Notes under the pieces: model-generated
The model's input: only the letters and a program-made list of their open reading frames with translations
Databases searched by the model: none
Told to the model about the DNA's origin: nothing
Shown: positions 10,878 to 23,477 of the stretch, in pieces
How the letters are laid out: the number at the start of each line of letters is the position of its first letter
Numbering within the stretch: position 1 is the first letter of the stretch
Position numbers and translations under genes: made by a program
Assembly (NCBI GenBank): GCA_027972325.1
Contig: JAPMOS010000011.1
Location: 622,501 to 686,500 of the forward strand
Direction: 5' to 3'
Length of the DNA: 64,000 nucleotides
Origin: Paratrimastix pyriformis
Taxonomy: Eukaryota; Preaxostyla; Paratrimastigidae

Positions 10878-11655
10878 ATGAGTTGCTTATTTTCGTTGGG
10901 TGACGCAGACATTTTTTTGGAGGATGTGGTTTCAGTACGTCCCGGCAAGTGGCTCACCGATTCTGTCATCACATTCTGGTTTGAGTGGCTGAAGGCCAAC
11001 GGGAATGCCGGCAAACCACTCCCGCCAAGGGTTTCACTTGTTTCACCGGCCACCCTTTTTTTTGTTTTGCACTTTGAGGGTCGGTGTCTTGCCCATCCAT
11101 TGTTCGATGTTCTTTGTGACCCCGCCAGATCAAACTGAAATTGCCGCATCGTTGGCTCCACTTCACCTGACCACCAGCAGTTTGATTATGCTCCCTGTCA
11201 ACAACAGCACCTCGCTTATGACGCCAGGAGCAGGCTCGCATTGGTCGCTCCTGTTTTTCGAGCGCGAGGGGTCGGCCGGGTCGTTCTGGCATCTGGATTC
11301 GTCCGGCCAGGCGAACGTCGATGTGGCCCAGAGACTCGCCGCGAAAATCGCCCCCTTTCTGGGCCTGTCCGCCTGCCCGGCCGTCCACCCGATGGCCTGC
11401 GCCCAGCAGCGGAACGGGTTCGACTGCGGGGTCTTCGTCTGCGCCTGGGCCGAGTGGCTCGCGGCGCGCTATGGACAGGCACTTGCACTTGTAGCCGCAG
11501 GGCAGGAAGAGGCGCGGGCCTGGCTGCCGGAGAGAGCTCTGCTGGAGGTCACCCAGGCCGATGTGGCGCACCTCCGAATCCGGATGGGGCAGGTCATCGC
11601 CGCCCTCGGGGCCGCCCGACAGCAAAGGGCACCCCGAACACCGACGAGTGGATGA
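10878..11655 (+). CDS. SENP8: NEDD8-specific cysteine protease (SENP8/DEN1-like, ULP1 family)
   Basis: Predicted to process or remove NEDD8. It starts MSCLFSLGDADIFLEDV at 10878; KWLTDSVITFWFEWL and RVSLVSPATLFFVLHFE match SENP8 in order. One intron, 11080-11128 (49 nt, donor GTCGGTGTC), joins HFE to DQTEIAASLAPLHL. The catalytic triad is visible: SHWSLLFFERE (His), FWHLDSSGQA (Asp) and GFDCGVFVCAW (Cys), with the oxyanion Gln in ACAQQRNGFDCG. Length is about 240 residues, near the family norm of 212. The C-terminal tail after VIAALGAAR is short and basic. It is tail-to-tail with the deubiquitinase gene, 91 bp apart. Confidence 0.85.
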
Positions 11656-11746
11656 GCAACGCGTCTTCCGAGTCCGCTTGAGAGGAGAAGGGGCGGACAA
11701 AAACAAGACCGACACGGCCGGCATCCATATTCTGCCCAGATGGAGA

Positions 11747-14700
11747 TTACTGTTGCTGGTCGGGGAGGAGCTCGTAGAAGAGCAGGTACGCCTCGGCCTG
11801 GAGGACCTCCTCCAGGGTGGCCCGGTGGTAGCAGCTGTCGCTGTAGAAATACCACTCGTCCTGCCCCACCATCAGCCGAACCGAAGGAGAATCATCAGCA
11901 AACAAATGCAACTCATATACACAGGCCGAGCGCGGAGTGTGGGGTGAACGGACCTCAGCGCCGCCCCGTCGGTGTGTGAAAGCGGTGTAGTGGCCTCCCG
12001 ACAGAGAGCCCCCATGCATGACGACTCCATTGAGCCGGTAGAGGGTGCTGCGGGGGTGGCTGGGTGCCCCGCATGGACACTCGGCCCCAGCCGCGGCCCC
12101 CTCGACGACGGCCCCGCCGGGGGCGCGGGCCGAGGGGTGCGGCACCCAGGAGACGAAGGGCGCCACATCGAGCAGCAGAGGGAAGGCCACGTGGGAGCTG
12201 ATCTTGCGAAGGGCCCCACCGCCGCCGCTCCCACCGTAACCGCCGCTGCGGTACTTGGCGCCGGCCGGGTAGAAGGGGTCCGACATGTTCATGTTGCTGT
12301 ACTGGCGCCCCTTCCCGCGGTGGCTCTGGGCCCGGCGGCCCGTTCGGCCTGGAGAGCGCCAGAGGGGGCGCGGGATGAGGGGGATGGACGGATGATGGCG
12401 GCCACAGACCGCCGCCGGGGAGGCCCCCGCAGAAACGCTTCAGGTGGATGACCATGATCGGGGGCAGCTTGTGCAGCAGGAACTGTTTGGTGGCCGGCCG
12501 GCGGAGGGCCCGCGAGTTGGCAAAGAACCGCTTACCGGGCGGGGGCGCAGGCAACGGGGGCAGGAGGCTGAGCAGCTTGGGCACCGTCACGGCCAGCCCA
12601 GAGGGGGACCCAGAAGCGGTGATCACACCCTCACGCAGGCCGATCGGCCCGTAGCCAACGAAGAGGACCTGGGCGGGTGGCAACGAACCGGGGGCAGGGG
12701 CAGCGACAGCAACCACTGCCTCCCCCTCGGGCGGGGCCTTGGGGTCCTCTTGGGGGGACTGAGGCAGAGGCGCTGTGGGGGCGGGGGCCGTCGCGGTTGC
12801 CTCTGCGCTGCCATCCGTGTGGCCGCTCGGGCCGACCGGGGGCACCTCGGCGGCGAGCTTGTCCTCGGGCGGCGAGGTCCCAACATGTTCTGCGGCTGGG
12901 AGCTTCTCCACCGCTGCGCTCGGGGTCGGGGCAGGCGAGGGCGTGATCGCCGGGCCCGCTGAGGGGGCGCCCTCGGGGTCGGACTTGGCGTCCTCGTCGT
13001 CGTCCGACGGGGCGCCGTCCTGGTCCTCGTCAGACTCGCTGCTGCTCTCGCTGTCGCCGCCCTCGCCCTCGCCCTCGCCCTTGCGCTCGTGGTGCCGACC
13101 CGCGTGGGGAACGGGGGTCGCCAGGAAGCGCGGATCGGCAGCCACGAGGGCCTCGCGCTGGGTGGCGACGTTGCTCATGTGTTGGTAGATGGCCGGCAGC
13201 TGGGCCGGCTCGTAGGTGCCCTGCCAGACCCGAAAAAGGGATCCGTGATATGCGATGGAAGAGGCGTTGTGGAACCGATAGAAAAAGGATCTGGGGGGGG
13301 GGGGGGGGGGGGGGGCTGACCGTCTGGAGGATGTTGTAGAGGTAGTACAGGGCATTCTCGAGAACTTCAATCTGTGCGCGTCACCCCCCAGACAGCCGGA
13401 CGGTGATGACCAGAGGGGCTGGAGGTGGCGGGTGGCGGGAGGGGGCGGGTGGGGCGGGTGGCGGGTGGGGCTGGAGGGGCTGGAGGGCGGGACGGAGGAG
13501 GAACCTTGCGACGGCGGGTGCATTCCTCGCACCCGTAGGCCTCGGTGCCTTGGAGGGTCTCAGGCCAGGTGAACCAGTTCAGACAGCCTTCCAGGGTCAG
13601 CGGGGCTAGTGGGAGATCGATCAGGCCTGAGGCGGCCGTGATGGTGAGCGGACAGACCATCTTTGGGGGCTGGGGGGACGCGAGGCGGAGGCAGAGGGAC
13701 ATCGCGCTGGGGCGGGATGGCCGTGGTGGGGAGGGGCGGGGGCCAGAGCGCCTTGGGCGGAGCGGGGACAACCTCGGGTAGCGAGCCCGCGGCGGGAGCG
13801 GTGGAGGTCGGCAGGGACGACTGCTCGGCCGCCGGGGAAGACTGCGCGGCTTGGGGCCTGGCGGCCTCGCGAACCTGGGGCGTCGCCGGAGCGGACGGGC
13901 TCGGGGCCGTCCCTGACGGGGGCAGGGCGGGTGCACTCGACGGGGCTTCCTTGGGACCTGATGCGGCGGTGCTGCCCTGGGCTGAGACGGTGCCCGCCAA
14001 GTCGGAGCTCGCTCCAGCCCGGACGCCCTCTTCGGGGCTCTTTTCGGATGGGGGGAGAGGTCCGGCTGGAGTTGGGGAAGAGTCTGCACATGGGGGGGCT
14101 GCTGTACCTGGGGTTGCTGCCCCTGGGGCGGCTGTACCTGGGGCTGCTGCAGCGGCAGAGTCGGGATCGCCGGTTGCGGCCGCCGTATCGCTGGCTGCCG
14201 GCGCAGTGCCCTCGGTGGTGGCCGTGTCAGCGCCCGGCGCGGGTTTCTTGGCACCCTTTCCGCGCCGAGCGCGCTTGTTCTGCGGCCAGCAAGACGAAGA
14301 CAAAAGGGAGATGGGTCGGTCGTTGAGGGACCCCGGACGGACCTTCTGGGCGAGCTTGGCCTGCTTCTTGCGCTGCTTGGTGCTGACGAACACCGTCCGG
14401 ACGGCGCTCTCGTCCACGGGCTCGTCGGGGACGGCCGGGGCGTCGTCGCCGTCGGGGACGTAGTCCTCGTAGTCCTCGGGCCCGATGACCCCCCGCGGCT
14501 TCGCCCCCTCGTCCTCGCTGCTCACGGCGCCGATGTCCTCGTCCTCCTCGACCACCTCGGTCGCGCCGGCAGCGGCGCTCTCCTCGGGCGCCGCCGCCAC
14601 CGCTGCCGGGGTGTCCTTGCTTGGGGCAGCAGGGGCTGGGTCGGCAGCTGCCGCACCGGCAGATGGAACCACAGGCGCGGTGGCGGTCGTGGCCGGGGGA

Positions 14701-16652
14701 ACAGCAGCAGGGGCGACAGCAGGACAGGGAGAGGTCGCCTGAGTGGCGGGGGTGTCAGTGGCGGGAGTGGAAGCCGAAGCCGCGCCAGTTGGAGCTGGAG
14801 AGGCATCCGTCGCGGTTGCTGGGGTGGCCGTGGTGGGTGTGGTCGTGGCCGTGGTGGTTGTGGGTGCGGATGTGGCCGCCGCAGCCTTTTCCTTTGCGTC
14901 CTTGGCGGTGGACACCGTCACGGTGGCGGGGGTCGGTGCCGTGGGCCGCACCAGGGGCAGCGAGAGGTCCATGAAGGGCTCGAAGATCGACGAGCGCTGC
15001 AGCGGCCACGGGAACACCGACAAGCCGAGAAGAGGCCCCACATGGGATGGTGCGGCAGAGGGCAGGGGGGACCCCCGTCAGGGCGGCACAAACAGCGGTG
15101 GCGAGCAGACCGTCCCGCAGTAGTGGCAGGTGACCGTGGAGAGCATCTCGCCTTCGAAGGTTTCGCTGACGTACGAGCGGATCCGGGGCCGAGGGACAGG
15201 GGGTGCCCCAGGGACCGCGGGCGGGGCCTTGGCCTCGTGGAGAGCCCGTTGTCTCCGGGCGTCCTCACTGTCGGCAATGTCCAACAGGGCCCGAAGGAGT
15301 TCCTGAAGGAAGGATGCGGGTGAGGTCCTGTGCCACCAGAGGGGCCGGGGGGCCGACCTGGGCATCTTGCTGCTGTCCTCCCTTGAAGCGGGGTGCCTTA
15401 GCTGCAAGGGAATTGAGCACCGCCTTGGGGACCAGCACGGGCCCGCCGCCCTCCCCGCCCCACACGTCCCGCGCAATGGCGCGCAGAGCGGCCGAGAGAG
15501 GACCCTCGGCCGTTGGGGGTGCCGCGGGAGCTTGTGGCTGGGGAGCAGGGCCTCGCTTGTTGCGCTTGCCGGACTTTCCGCTGGCTGTCGCAGCAGCAGC
15601 CGCAGCAGCCGCGGCCGTGGCGGGACCAACCGGGGCGGGGGGCTCGGCAGGAGGGGCAATGGGCAGGGGAACGGGGGCAGGGTCCAGGAAGTAGCGAACC
15701 AATGGGTTCAATTGAAAGAGGTTCTGACGGGGGGTCAAGAGAGAGATGAGCGGGCAAGAAGGAAGGCGGTCGACCCAACCACAAGAGCGGCAACAAACGA
15801 ACAACGAACCTGCATCACCGAATTGAAGAAGCAGGTGTTCCCCAAATTGCTCAGGCCAACCACGCCCACGGGGACTCGAGCAGCCGTGGGGCCGCCCTAC
15901 AGAGCGTCAGTCTCCGTTGGGCCGGCAGCGGGTCCAGAGACCTTTTTGGGGATCGCCACGATGGGGGCAGGGGCAGGAACCGGAACGGCCGCCGTCTCGC
16001 CCTCGGGGAAACTCTCGAACTCATCATCGTCATCAGCGCGATCGGCGCCCCGCGACAGGGCCTTGACCGCCACCATACAGGTCTCAACGAAGCGCCTCAG
16101 GGGTTTGGGGCACTTCTCCACCAGGGGGGGGATTTCAGTGGCTTTTGTGTGACAGGCCAGGCATCGCCAGGTTCTGGGAATCAGAGCGATTAAAGATGGG
16201 CGATGCAATCCACTGATGACTGACCGTGTCGTTTGGTGCAGGACCAGCCCGTGCGTCGTGCCGGGATGGGACAAGGCATGCCGGATGGCATGACCACCGC
16301 AGCTCGTATGACCACAACAAAGACAGGTAAAAAGACCATCAAACCCTTGGAGCGACTTCAGTTTGTCGGGGTCGCAAGTTTCAACCTACAGAGGGCGAAC
16401 GATAGTTTTGGTCGTCGAAGACGCCAGAAGTTTACAGACTTTTTCGGTACATTCCTGGACGAATGCCCGGGTGGAAGAATGAGTTTAATGCCCTTGGTAC
16501 TGGTCGCAGACCGTGCAAACAGTGAGATCGTTCGTTTTGATGTCTTGCCGCAAGGACTGGGGATTGAGGTCCTTGCAATGGGGGCACGCACGAACGTCGC
16601 CTTCATCCTCAGCGTGCCCTTTATCACCTCTGTGGGCTTTCCCCTTTCCCAT
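11747..16652 (-). CDS. Ubiquitin-specific protease with N-terminal UBP zinc finger (USP16/45-like)
   Basis: Deubiquitinase; USP16 acts on histone H2A. The start MGKGKAHRGDKGHAEDEGDV at 16652 leads into a UBP zinc finger: ACPHCKDLNPQSL, CTVCDQYQ, then FTCLCCGHTSCGGHAIRHAL. The finger ends at RTWRCLACH. The catalytic Cys box is VGLSNLGNTCFFNSVMQ at about 15810-15870. FKGGQQQDAQ and ELLRALLDIADSEDARR follow, then ETFEGEMLSTVTCHYCGTV. The His box is GGSLSGGHYTAF and the last box is WYFYSDSCYHRAT; the stop is at 11747. Between Cys and His boxes lies a very long Ala/Thr/Pro-rich and acidic insertion (about 12700-14950), as in USP16/45 but larger. All triad residues are present. Exon limits in the insertion are not certain. 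Confidence 0.8.
13293..13315. repeat. Poly-G run (23 nt) in a USP intron
   Basis: G on the plus strand, so a C run in the sense of the minus-strand gene. It sits inside the intron just before the exon coding for a Tyr/His-rich segment, close to a splice junction. Confidence 0.85.
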
Positions 16653-16860
16653 AAGGCCTTGACAGGAGTGGTCAGGCGAACCCGGCTGAGTGTCGGGTAC
16701 CGCGGCGAACCAGACACATTGGCCGGCAGCCTGCCAACGCGAATGCGGTTGGCCTGGCGACACGTCAAGAAGGGGATGAGTATGGTTAATTGTGTTTCGG
16801 CAAACATACAGTTACAGAGGGAGATGGAAAGGGGCCGGAGTTGTTCCAGGAGGAAACAGC

Positions 16861-18825
16861 TTAATAGAGAAGGTAGGGTTCGCGGCGCTTCTCGAACTGT
16901 TTGGCCTGGGGCGTGTACCACGCGACGATATCCTCGACTTTGCCGCCCGCCAGGAGCTGCTGCCGGACGTAGGGCGTGCCCATGAGGAGATCGGCGTACG
17001 AGGTGACGGTCGCCTTGTCGGGGTAGAGGTCGAGGTACGAGCGGACTGTCGGAGAGGTGATCATCACAGGACAGAGGAAGGCGGGGGCAGGGACCGACCG
17101 AGGTAGAGGGCCACCGGGACGGGCTGGAACTTGGTGCGGTCCTCGATGATCAGCCGAACACCGAAGCAGGACTGCAGAGCGCAGTGGCAGAGGCCCGAGT
17201 CAGTGGTGAGTGGGCCGAGAAGAGGGCGCCGCGGACCTGGCCCTGGAACTTGCTCGCCTGAGGGCAGAACGAGGTCGGAGCGAACGAGACGCCCGCCATC
17301 AGCTCGGCGCCCCTGCAAAGGATGGGCGGGGGTGAAGGTCGTGCCCCGAGGGGGCGGCTGCAGGCAGCCAGACTTTGCGCTGGCCGCGCGGAAGGCCTCC
17401 AGGTGGTCCACCATGGCCGACCCGTTGACCCAGGGCGCCCCGCTGATCAGGAAGGGGGTCGTTGTGCCCCGGCCCTCGGAGAGGTTGGTGCCTTCGAAAA
17501 TGCAGGTGCCTACCAGGCCGGGGGGCAGAGGAGTGAAGCCAATGCGGAAAAGCAGAGGGTCTGCCACGAACCAGCATAGGCGAGCGCCCCGGCGATGGTG
17601 GGCAGGTTGGGCGAGGTGGGCACCCAGGGGGTGGTCTCGGCCAGGATCGACTTGCGCTGCCAGCCCTGAACGGGGACCACCCGCACATCGGCCCCCAGGC
17701 CTGCCACGAGCCCCACCACCCGATCCGCCCAGAGGGTCAGCCGCCCATGCGGGAAGGGGGGGAGGGGGGGAGGGGGAGTGGAGGGGAGTGGAGGGGGAGG
17801 GGAGGCGGACCCATCTCGGCGTTGAAGAGCCGGGCCAGCTCGCCCAGGGTGAGGCCGTAGCGGAGGGTGATGTTCCAGATGCCCACGAAGGATGTATTCG
17901 CCATGTCCAGCACCGGGCCCTCCACCACATCCCCCAGCGGGTTGGGCCTGCCCGGTCCGACCGGGGAGGGGCGAGGCGCCGTGGGTGAATAATGTGTGGC
18001 ACCAGGACGCATGGCGATCGACCCCGCAGCAGAGTGGCGTGGAGGGCGGGCAGACCGGTCGAGGACCACGAAGGGGATGCCCTTCCGGGCGGCGGCCTCC
18101 ATGACGTACTTCATGGTGGAGATGTACGTGTAGAAGCTGCCCGGCACCAGCCCGACACCCCCCGACCAGCACGACCCCCGATCCACGGGAAACAGCCAGT
18201 CATCACTCGGACAGTCGCACCCAGCCGCGGGCGGACCGGAGGCCGACGTCCTGGATGTCGACCGCGAGGGCGGTGATGTTCTGCAGCATCCAGTCCTCGG
18301 GGGCGAACCGGCCCGCCGGGGTGTACAGGGAATAGACAGGGAGGCCCGTTCGGGTGTCGAAGTAGTCCTCGTACCGCCGCCCGTCGGGGAAGTCGCCCCG
18401 CACGCCATGCTCAGGGCCGAACAGCGCAGTCAACTGCATGTCAGGGTCTGTGGAGGTGCGGGAAAGTGAGGGTCGCGAGGATTCAAATTTCAAGGCCACA
18501 GACCTGAATGAAGAACATCAACCGTCGAAAGCCGCTTCTTGTTGATGGCAGTTGGGTTGCAGAGGAGGCCAATCTTGTGGCCTTTCAAGACCGAACGGTA
18601 GTCTCCATCAATGCCAGGAACGTAAGCGCCCGAAGCCCAAGGCCGCGCAAGGCCGGTGATCCAAAGGAATACAAACACACCCAGAGCAAGGAAGGTGATG
18701 GCCCAAAGGATTGACATAAAACAACAACACTTTTTCATCGGGGATTTTTTCGCTCCAGTTCCAAGGAGCTCATTGACTTCGGCGTTCACGACAGGTTCTT
18801 GTGACGCGAGGGGAGAACGATCCAT
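16861..18825 (-). CDS. Membrane-anchored NamZ/DUF1343 family glycosidase
   Basis: NamZ is a bacterial exo-beta-N-acetylmuramidase that trims peptidoglycan fragments. The start is MDRSPLASQEPVVNAEV at 18825. A Cys-rich patch and one membrane segment (SILWAITFLALGVFVFLWIT, residues about 38-57) predict a type II membrane protein with a lumenal or extracellular catalytic domain. Family motifs follow in order: GHKIGLLCNPTAI, LTALFGPEHGVRGDF, LPVYSLYTPAG, ALAVDIQDVGLR, YTYISTMKYVMEAAARK, TCIFEGTNLSEGRGTT and LIIEDRTKFQPVPVALYL. The last exon ends KQFEKRREPYLLY at 16861. At least eight exons, with donors such as GTCCGAGTG-type and GTCCGCCGC-type, interrupt it, so it is a resident nuclear gene. A bacterial origin is likely from known family distribution (inference). 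Confidence 0.8.
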
Positions 18826-18926
18826 GATATAAAATAGGCTATATCACCCTTCGGGTCGGAGGAACTATCATCACTGCGCAGGGCTTCCGATTGGCGTTCA
18901 TATAGGCTCAAGAACATTGTGATTCA
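18826..18926. promoter_or_regulatory. Head-to-head spacer, NamZ-like/MYND
   Basis: A 101 bp AT-richer spacer between divergent ATGs. The palindromic-looking stretch ATATAAAATAGGCTATAT near 18825-18843 is the only conspicuous element and could serve as a TATA-like site in either direction. Confidence 0.45.
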
Positions 18927-21900
18927 ATGCAAATTGATCCACAAAGGTTAGTCCGAGATTTTTTCTTGTTTTTTCTCGAGCTTTGTGATTCCAGAGTCTA
19001 CCTGGGCATCCGACAACAACTCGATCGGTTTAAGCCGGGTCTCATCCCCGACGACGAGCTCGCGTCGGCGTTTACCAAATTGGGGAATATTTTAATTGCC
19101 ACGCGGGAGGCCCAAGACTCGAACGTCAAGGAGCTTTTCATCCCGCACCCGGATTTTGTGCCCAGCCTCCTGTACGCGCTCCGCGTGTCCCCCGGCGACT
19201 ACCGACCGAACCTCTTCCTGCAAGTGTGCTATCTGATCGAGGGCCTCGTCCTGGGCGAGGATGCCACGGCCGAGGCCGCCATCACGATGCACCTCCACAA
19301 GGCGGGCGTCACCCGGGCCCTGGGCTTGGCCCACCAGATCTTCGCCACCCCGGAGAAGTTCGCGCCGCACCCAAAGCCGCCCAGCGTGATGCTCCTGTTG
19401 CTGGTCAAGCTGTTGGCCCACTTCGCCCAGATCCCGGGGGCCGCATGTCCGTCCGCCCCCGCCGACTCCCTCATCCTTCCCCCCTCCCGCCCCGTAGTGG
19501 ACCTCTGCAAGAGCGGAGCGCTGGGCTGGCTGATCCGGTCGCGGCTCGCGATCCCCCGGTCTGCGGTCGATGCGGCTCTGAAGGGGGCCGCTCAGGGCGA
19601 TTGGCTCCAGGTCCGCCCCTGCTGATGCCCATCGCCACTCACCCCCTCCCTCCCTCCTCCTCCTCCCGGGTCCCTGCCTCGTCCTGCCCTCCTCGCCATG
19701 ATGGCGGCCGCCCTCCCATCTGGCCAGCTGGAGACGGAGTGCCTGCGGCTGGTGGCCAACACGCTGTCCCACTGGGACGGGCGCCCAATCGAGGGGCCGC
19801 CACGGGGCAAGCGGGCCGCCGAGGGGGCCGGGGCGCGCGACTGCAACGATGTGGCCCGGCTGGTGCTGCTCGAGTGGGGCCTCGTGGTCCGCCCCGTGGG
19901 CCCCTCGGCCCCCTCGGCCCTCCCCCGCTCTGGATGGCCATGTCGCCGACCGCCCCTTTCGCTCTCTCGGCCGGGGGTGTGGGCGCCCCCAGGAGCGGCT
20001 GCCGGGGCTGATGCACGTCAAGTCGGCCTCCCTCCAGTTCCAGCTGTGCCGCCTCCTGACGGCCGTCCTGCTGCCCGTCCAGCCGCTGCCCCCAGGTCGG
20101 CCTGCCTGCCGCCAGCCTCCTCCTCTCCCAGCGCCAACCCCTCCCCTCATCCTCCTCATCCACTCCCCCATCCACTCCCGCCCCGCCCCGCCCCGCCCCG
20201 TCCCGTCACCGATTGGGTGGCCCCTGCTGATTTGATTGGTGTCTCGCCGCCGCAGGGCCGCTGGAGGAGCAGCTGAAGGGGCCCCTGTCGGCGGGCTACC
20301 TGGCCTACCGGCGGACGCTGTGCCCCCCCGAGGGCCCCGGGGCCGACTACCCCACCTGGGCCGAGTGGCTCCTGCGCAACGGCGACAGGCTCGCCGCACG
20401 CGAGGCGGCCCCCGCCAAGGCCGCTCCCACCAAAGGGGCCCCCGCCAAGGGGCAGGACCCGGGCGGCGCGGACGAAGAGGGCTTCCTGACAGCCCCGACG
20501 GCCCCCATGATCCGCCGGATCCTCTTGCAGGTCCCCTGCCCGCCCCTGCCCCCGCTCGGAAGATGCGCCCTCGGGACCCGGTGGCGCGTGACGGTCTTTC
20601 GCTCCGGGGTTGGGCGGGCCGTGGGGTGGCGGGCTGTGGGGAGTGTGGCGCAGTTCCTGGCGCTGCTGGCGCGGCACGACCCCGATCGGGCCCGCGAGCT
20701 CGTCCAGGGCCCCAACAAGGCCCCCGCCTCCCCGGGGGCGCTGCTCCCCGCCCCGGCCGCGGCCCTCGCGTCGATGGGCGCCCCCCCGGCCACCCGGGGC
20801 GCCCTCATGACCTCCGAGGCCCTGCGCTGCTTCGCCGAGGGCTCCCCCGAGGGCCTGGCACTGCCCATCGAGGTCCGCGCCCCGCCCCCGCTGCCGCCCC
20901 CATCCGGGCGGTGGTCAGGAGGGGCCGAGGGGGCGGGGGAGCAGGAGTGGGGGACGGGACCTCGGTGCCACGGAGCGCGCTGACTGGGAGGGGGGCGGGC
21001 GGTGGGCCGCGCAGCTGATGGCGGCCGGGCTGCTGCCCCCTGGGGACGTCCTGGCGGCGGGGGCCGGCCGGACCCTGTACGGGCTCCTCTGGCAGGCGGT
21101 CTTCCCCACCGAGGGCCCCCCGGCCGAGGAGGCGCCCCTCTGCGGGGGCTCGGTCATGGCCATGGCGCCCCTGGGGCTCATGCACCGCCTGCGGGCCGCC
21201 TTCGGGGTGCGCCGGCTGGCGGGCTGCCTCGGCTGGGCCGTCATCGCCAACCAGGACCGCCTCGCCCGCGCCGCCGAGGTCCGCCCGTCGCCACCCAGCT
21301 GCCCCTCCTCCTCCGTCCCCCCAGCCACCGGCCTACCCTGGCCCACAGCCACCGGCCCACCCTGGCCCACCCTGGCATCTGCTCGCGGGTTGGGGCTCGG
21401 TGGTTGGGGCTCGGTGGTTGGGGCTCGGTGGTTGGGGCTCGGTGTTGGGGCTTGGGGCGCAGATGTTGGTGGGGCGGGTGGTGCAGTGGTGCGACCGGGC
21501 GGGCCCCCAGCCCCTCGGGGCCCGGCCCGCCGAGTCCACAGCCGACCGACCCGTCCCGCCCCGGGAGGCCCTCATGGGGTTGCTGAAGGCCTTCTTCGCG
21601 GCCGGCACCGACCAGGCCTACGCCCTCTACCTCAGGGTCCGCACCGGGTGACACTGCTGTGCTGGTGGTGGTGGTGGTGGTGGTGGTGGTGGTGGGCCCG
21701 GCCGGCTTGGGCTCATGGGGGTGGGGTGTCCATGTTTGTGCCAGGCGGGCGTCGCGGGTGCCCTGGGGCGGCTCATCCGGGGGGCGCTGCTGGCTGAGCT
21801 TCGGCCCTGCCCCGCCCGCCCCGAGGAGCCACCCGCCCCGGCCCAGCCGCAGAAGACGCCCTTCAAGGAGGAGCCCGTCGGGCCCACAGACGGCCACACC

Positions 21901-23399
21901 GACCTGGCCCAGGCCCTCCTCCTGTCCGCCCGCCACGTTGGAGAGGAGGGTATGAAAGCGGGGGGGGGGGGGGGGGGGGGGGGGGAGCAGGTGACCCGCA
22001 GCCGCTGGACGTGTGTTGGTTGCTCCTGTGGGGGGTGCGGGGGGGGGGGGGGGGGCTGCAGGCTTGGTGGGCTGCAGGTCTACTGCGTCTTCCGGGGGCG
22101 GCTGGAGGAGCTGCTGGGCGAGGCTGGCCTGGCGGCGGCCCTGGTGGAGACCATCCTGCGCCCCAACACCGACTTCAACCGGTCCGCACGCGCACACGCC
22201 TGCATTCGGCCGCCCTCCCCTTGAGGCTGTGGACCCGCCTCAACACCCGGACCTTTCCCCGCGGCACGGGGGCAGGCTGACCTTCACCCAGCGGATGGCC
22301 AGCTGGCTGCTGGTGCAGAGCTTCCTGCTGCCCCGGGGCTTCGACCCCCAGGGGACCGCCCTCAGGCTGGCCGAGGGCACCCCGCCCGACCGTTTCTGGG
22401 CGGCCCTCGAGCCCAACGGGGGTCCGCCACCCCCGACCCCCCACGCCCCCCCACCATGCCCCCCACCATGCCTCCCATGCCCCGCCCCGGGCACATGGGC
22501 GACGACCCGACGGGGGAGCCGGCCTCACTGCTGCCCCGTCTGCCTGTGCGCATGGGGGTCGGGGATTGGGCTGCAGGGGGGAAGCCGACCTTGGCCCTGG
22601 GGCTGCCGGGCCGGGTGGCGGGCCCTCTGGGGGCGGGCTTCCTGGCCCACCTCCGCCGGATGCCGGCCGCCCTGCAGGAGGAGTCCTGCGCCCAGATGCT
22701 GGAGCTGTGGGCCCAGACCCGGATGGCCCAGCCGCCCGCCGACCGGGGCCGGGCCTACATGGAGACCCTCCGCCGCAAGCTCGCCGCCCCCGGGGCGCCC
22801 TCCGCGGCCCATCGAACAGCGGACCCTGCCCCACCCCCGGCCGCCCCCGCGGCAGCCGCGACGGTCGCAGCTGCCCTCCTCTCCCCCGGCCGGGAAGCCC
22901 CACCCCACACAGCCGCGCCACCGGCCGCGCCTGCAAGCGCCCCCGGGCCTGTGGGCCCTGGGGACAGGGTTCTCGCATCAGGGAATGCCCCAGTGCCGAC
23001 CCCGGAGAACGCCTCAGCGCTGAGCGGCCCTGCCCCGGGGGCCGATGGTGGCGGGACCCGACCACCCATGACCATCGCCCGGCCCACCCCCTGTCGGCCG
23101 GCCCCCACGGGCCCCTACCACAAGGAGCGCCCCCAGCCCATGGCCACCTTCGCCCCGGCCCCGCCGGCCCCGAGGAGCTCGGGCGGTCCGGCCCAGGCGG
23201 CGGCACCCCCGCGAGGCCTCGACCCCGCTCCCGATGCCGATGCTGCGGCCCCTGTTCCTTCCGTCCCTGCTGCCTCCCCCGCCCGGACACACCCTCCGAC
23301 CGCGGTGGCTCCTGCTCCTGCCCCTGCCCCTGCTCCTGCAGCCCCCGCGGCCCCGACCCCTGCAGCCGCGCCGACCCCGATCGTCCCCGGTCCCACTCC

Positions 23400-23477
<78 letters not shown>

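Noticed and set aside
10691-11161. Minus-strand ORF across the ESRP/SENP8 spacer
   Set aside because: It is the antisense of the SENP8 first exon and intron, with no family resemblance.
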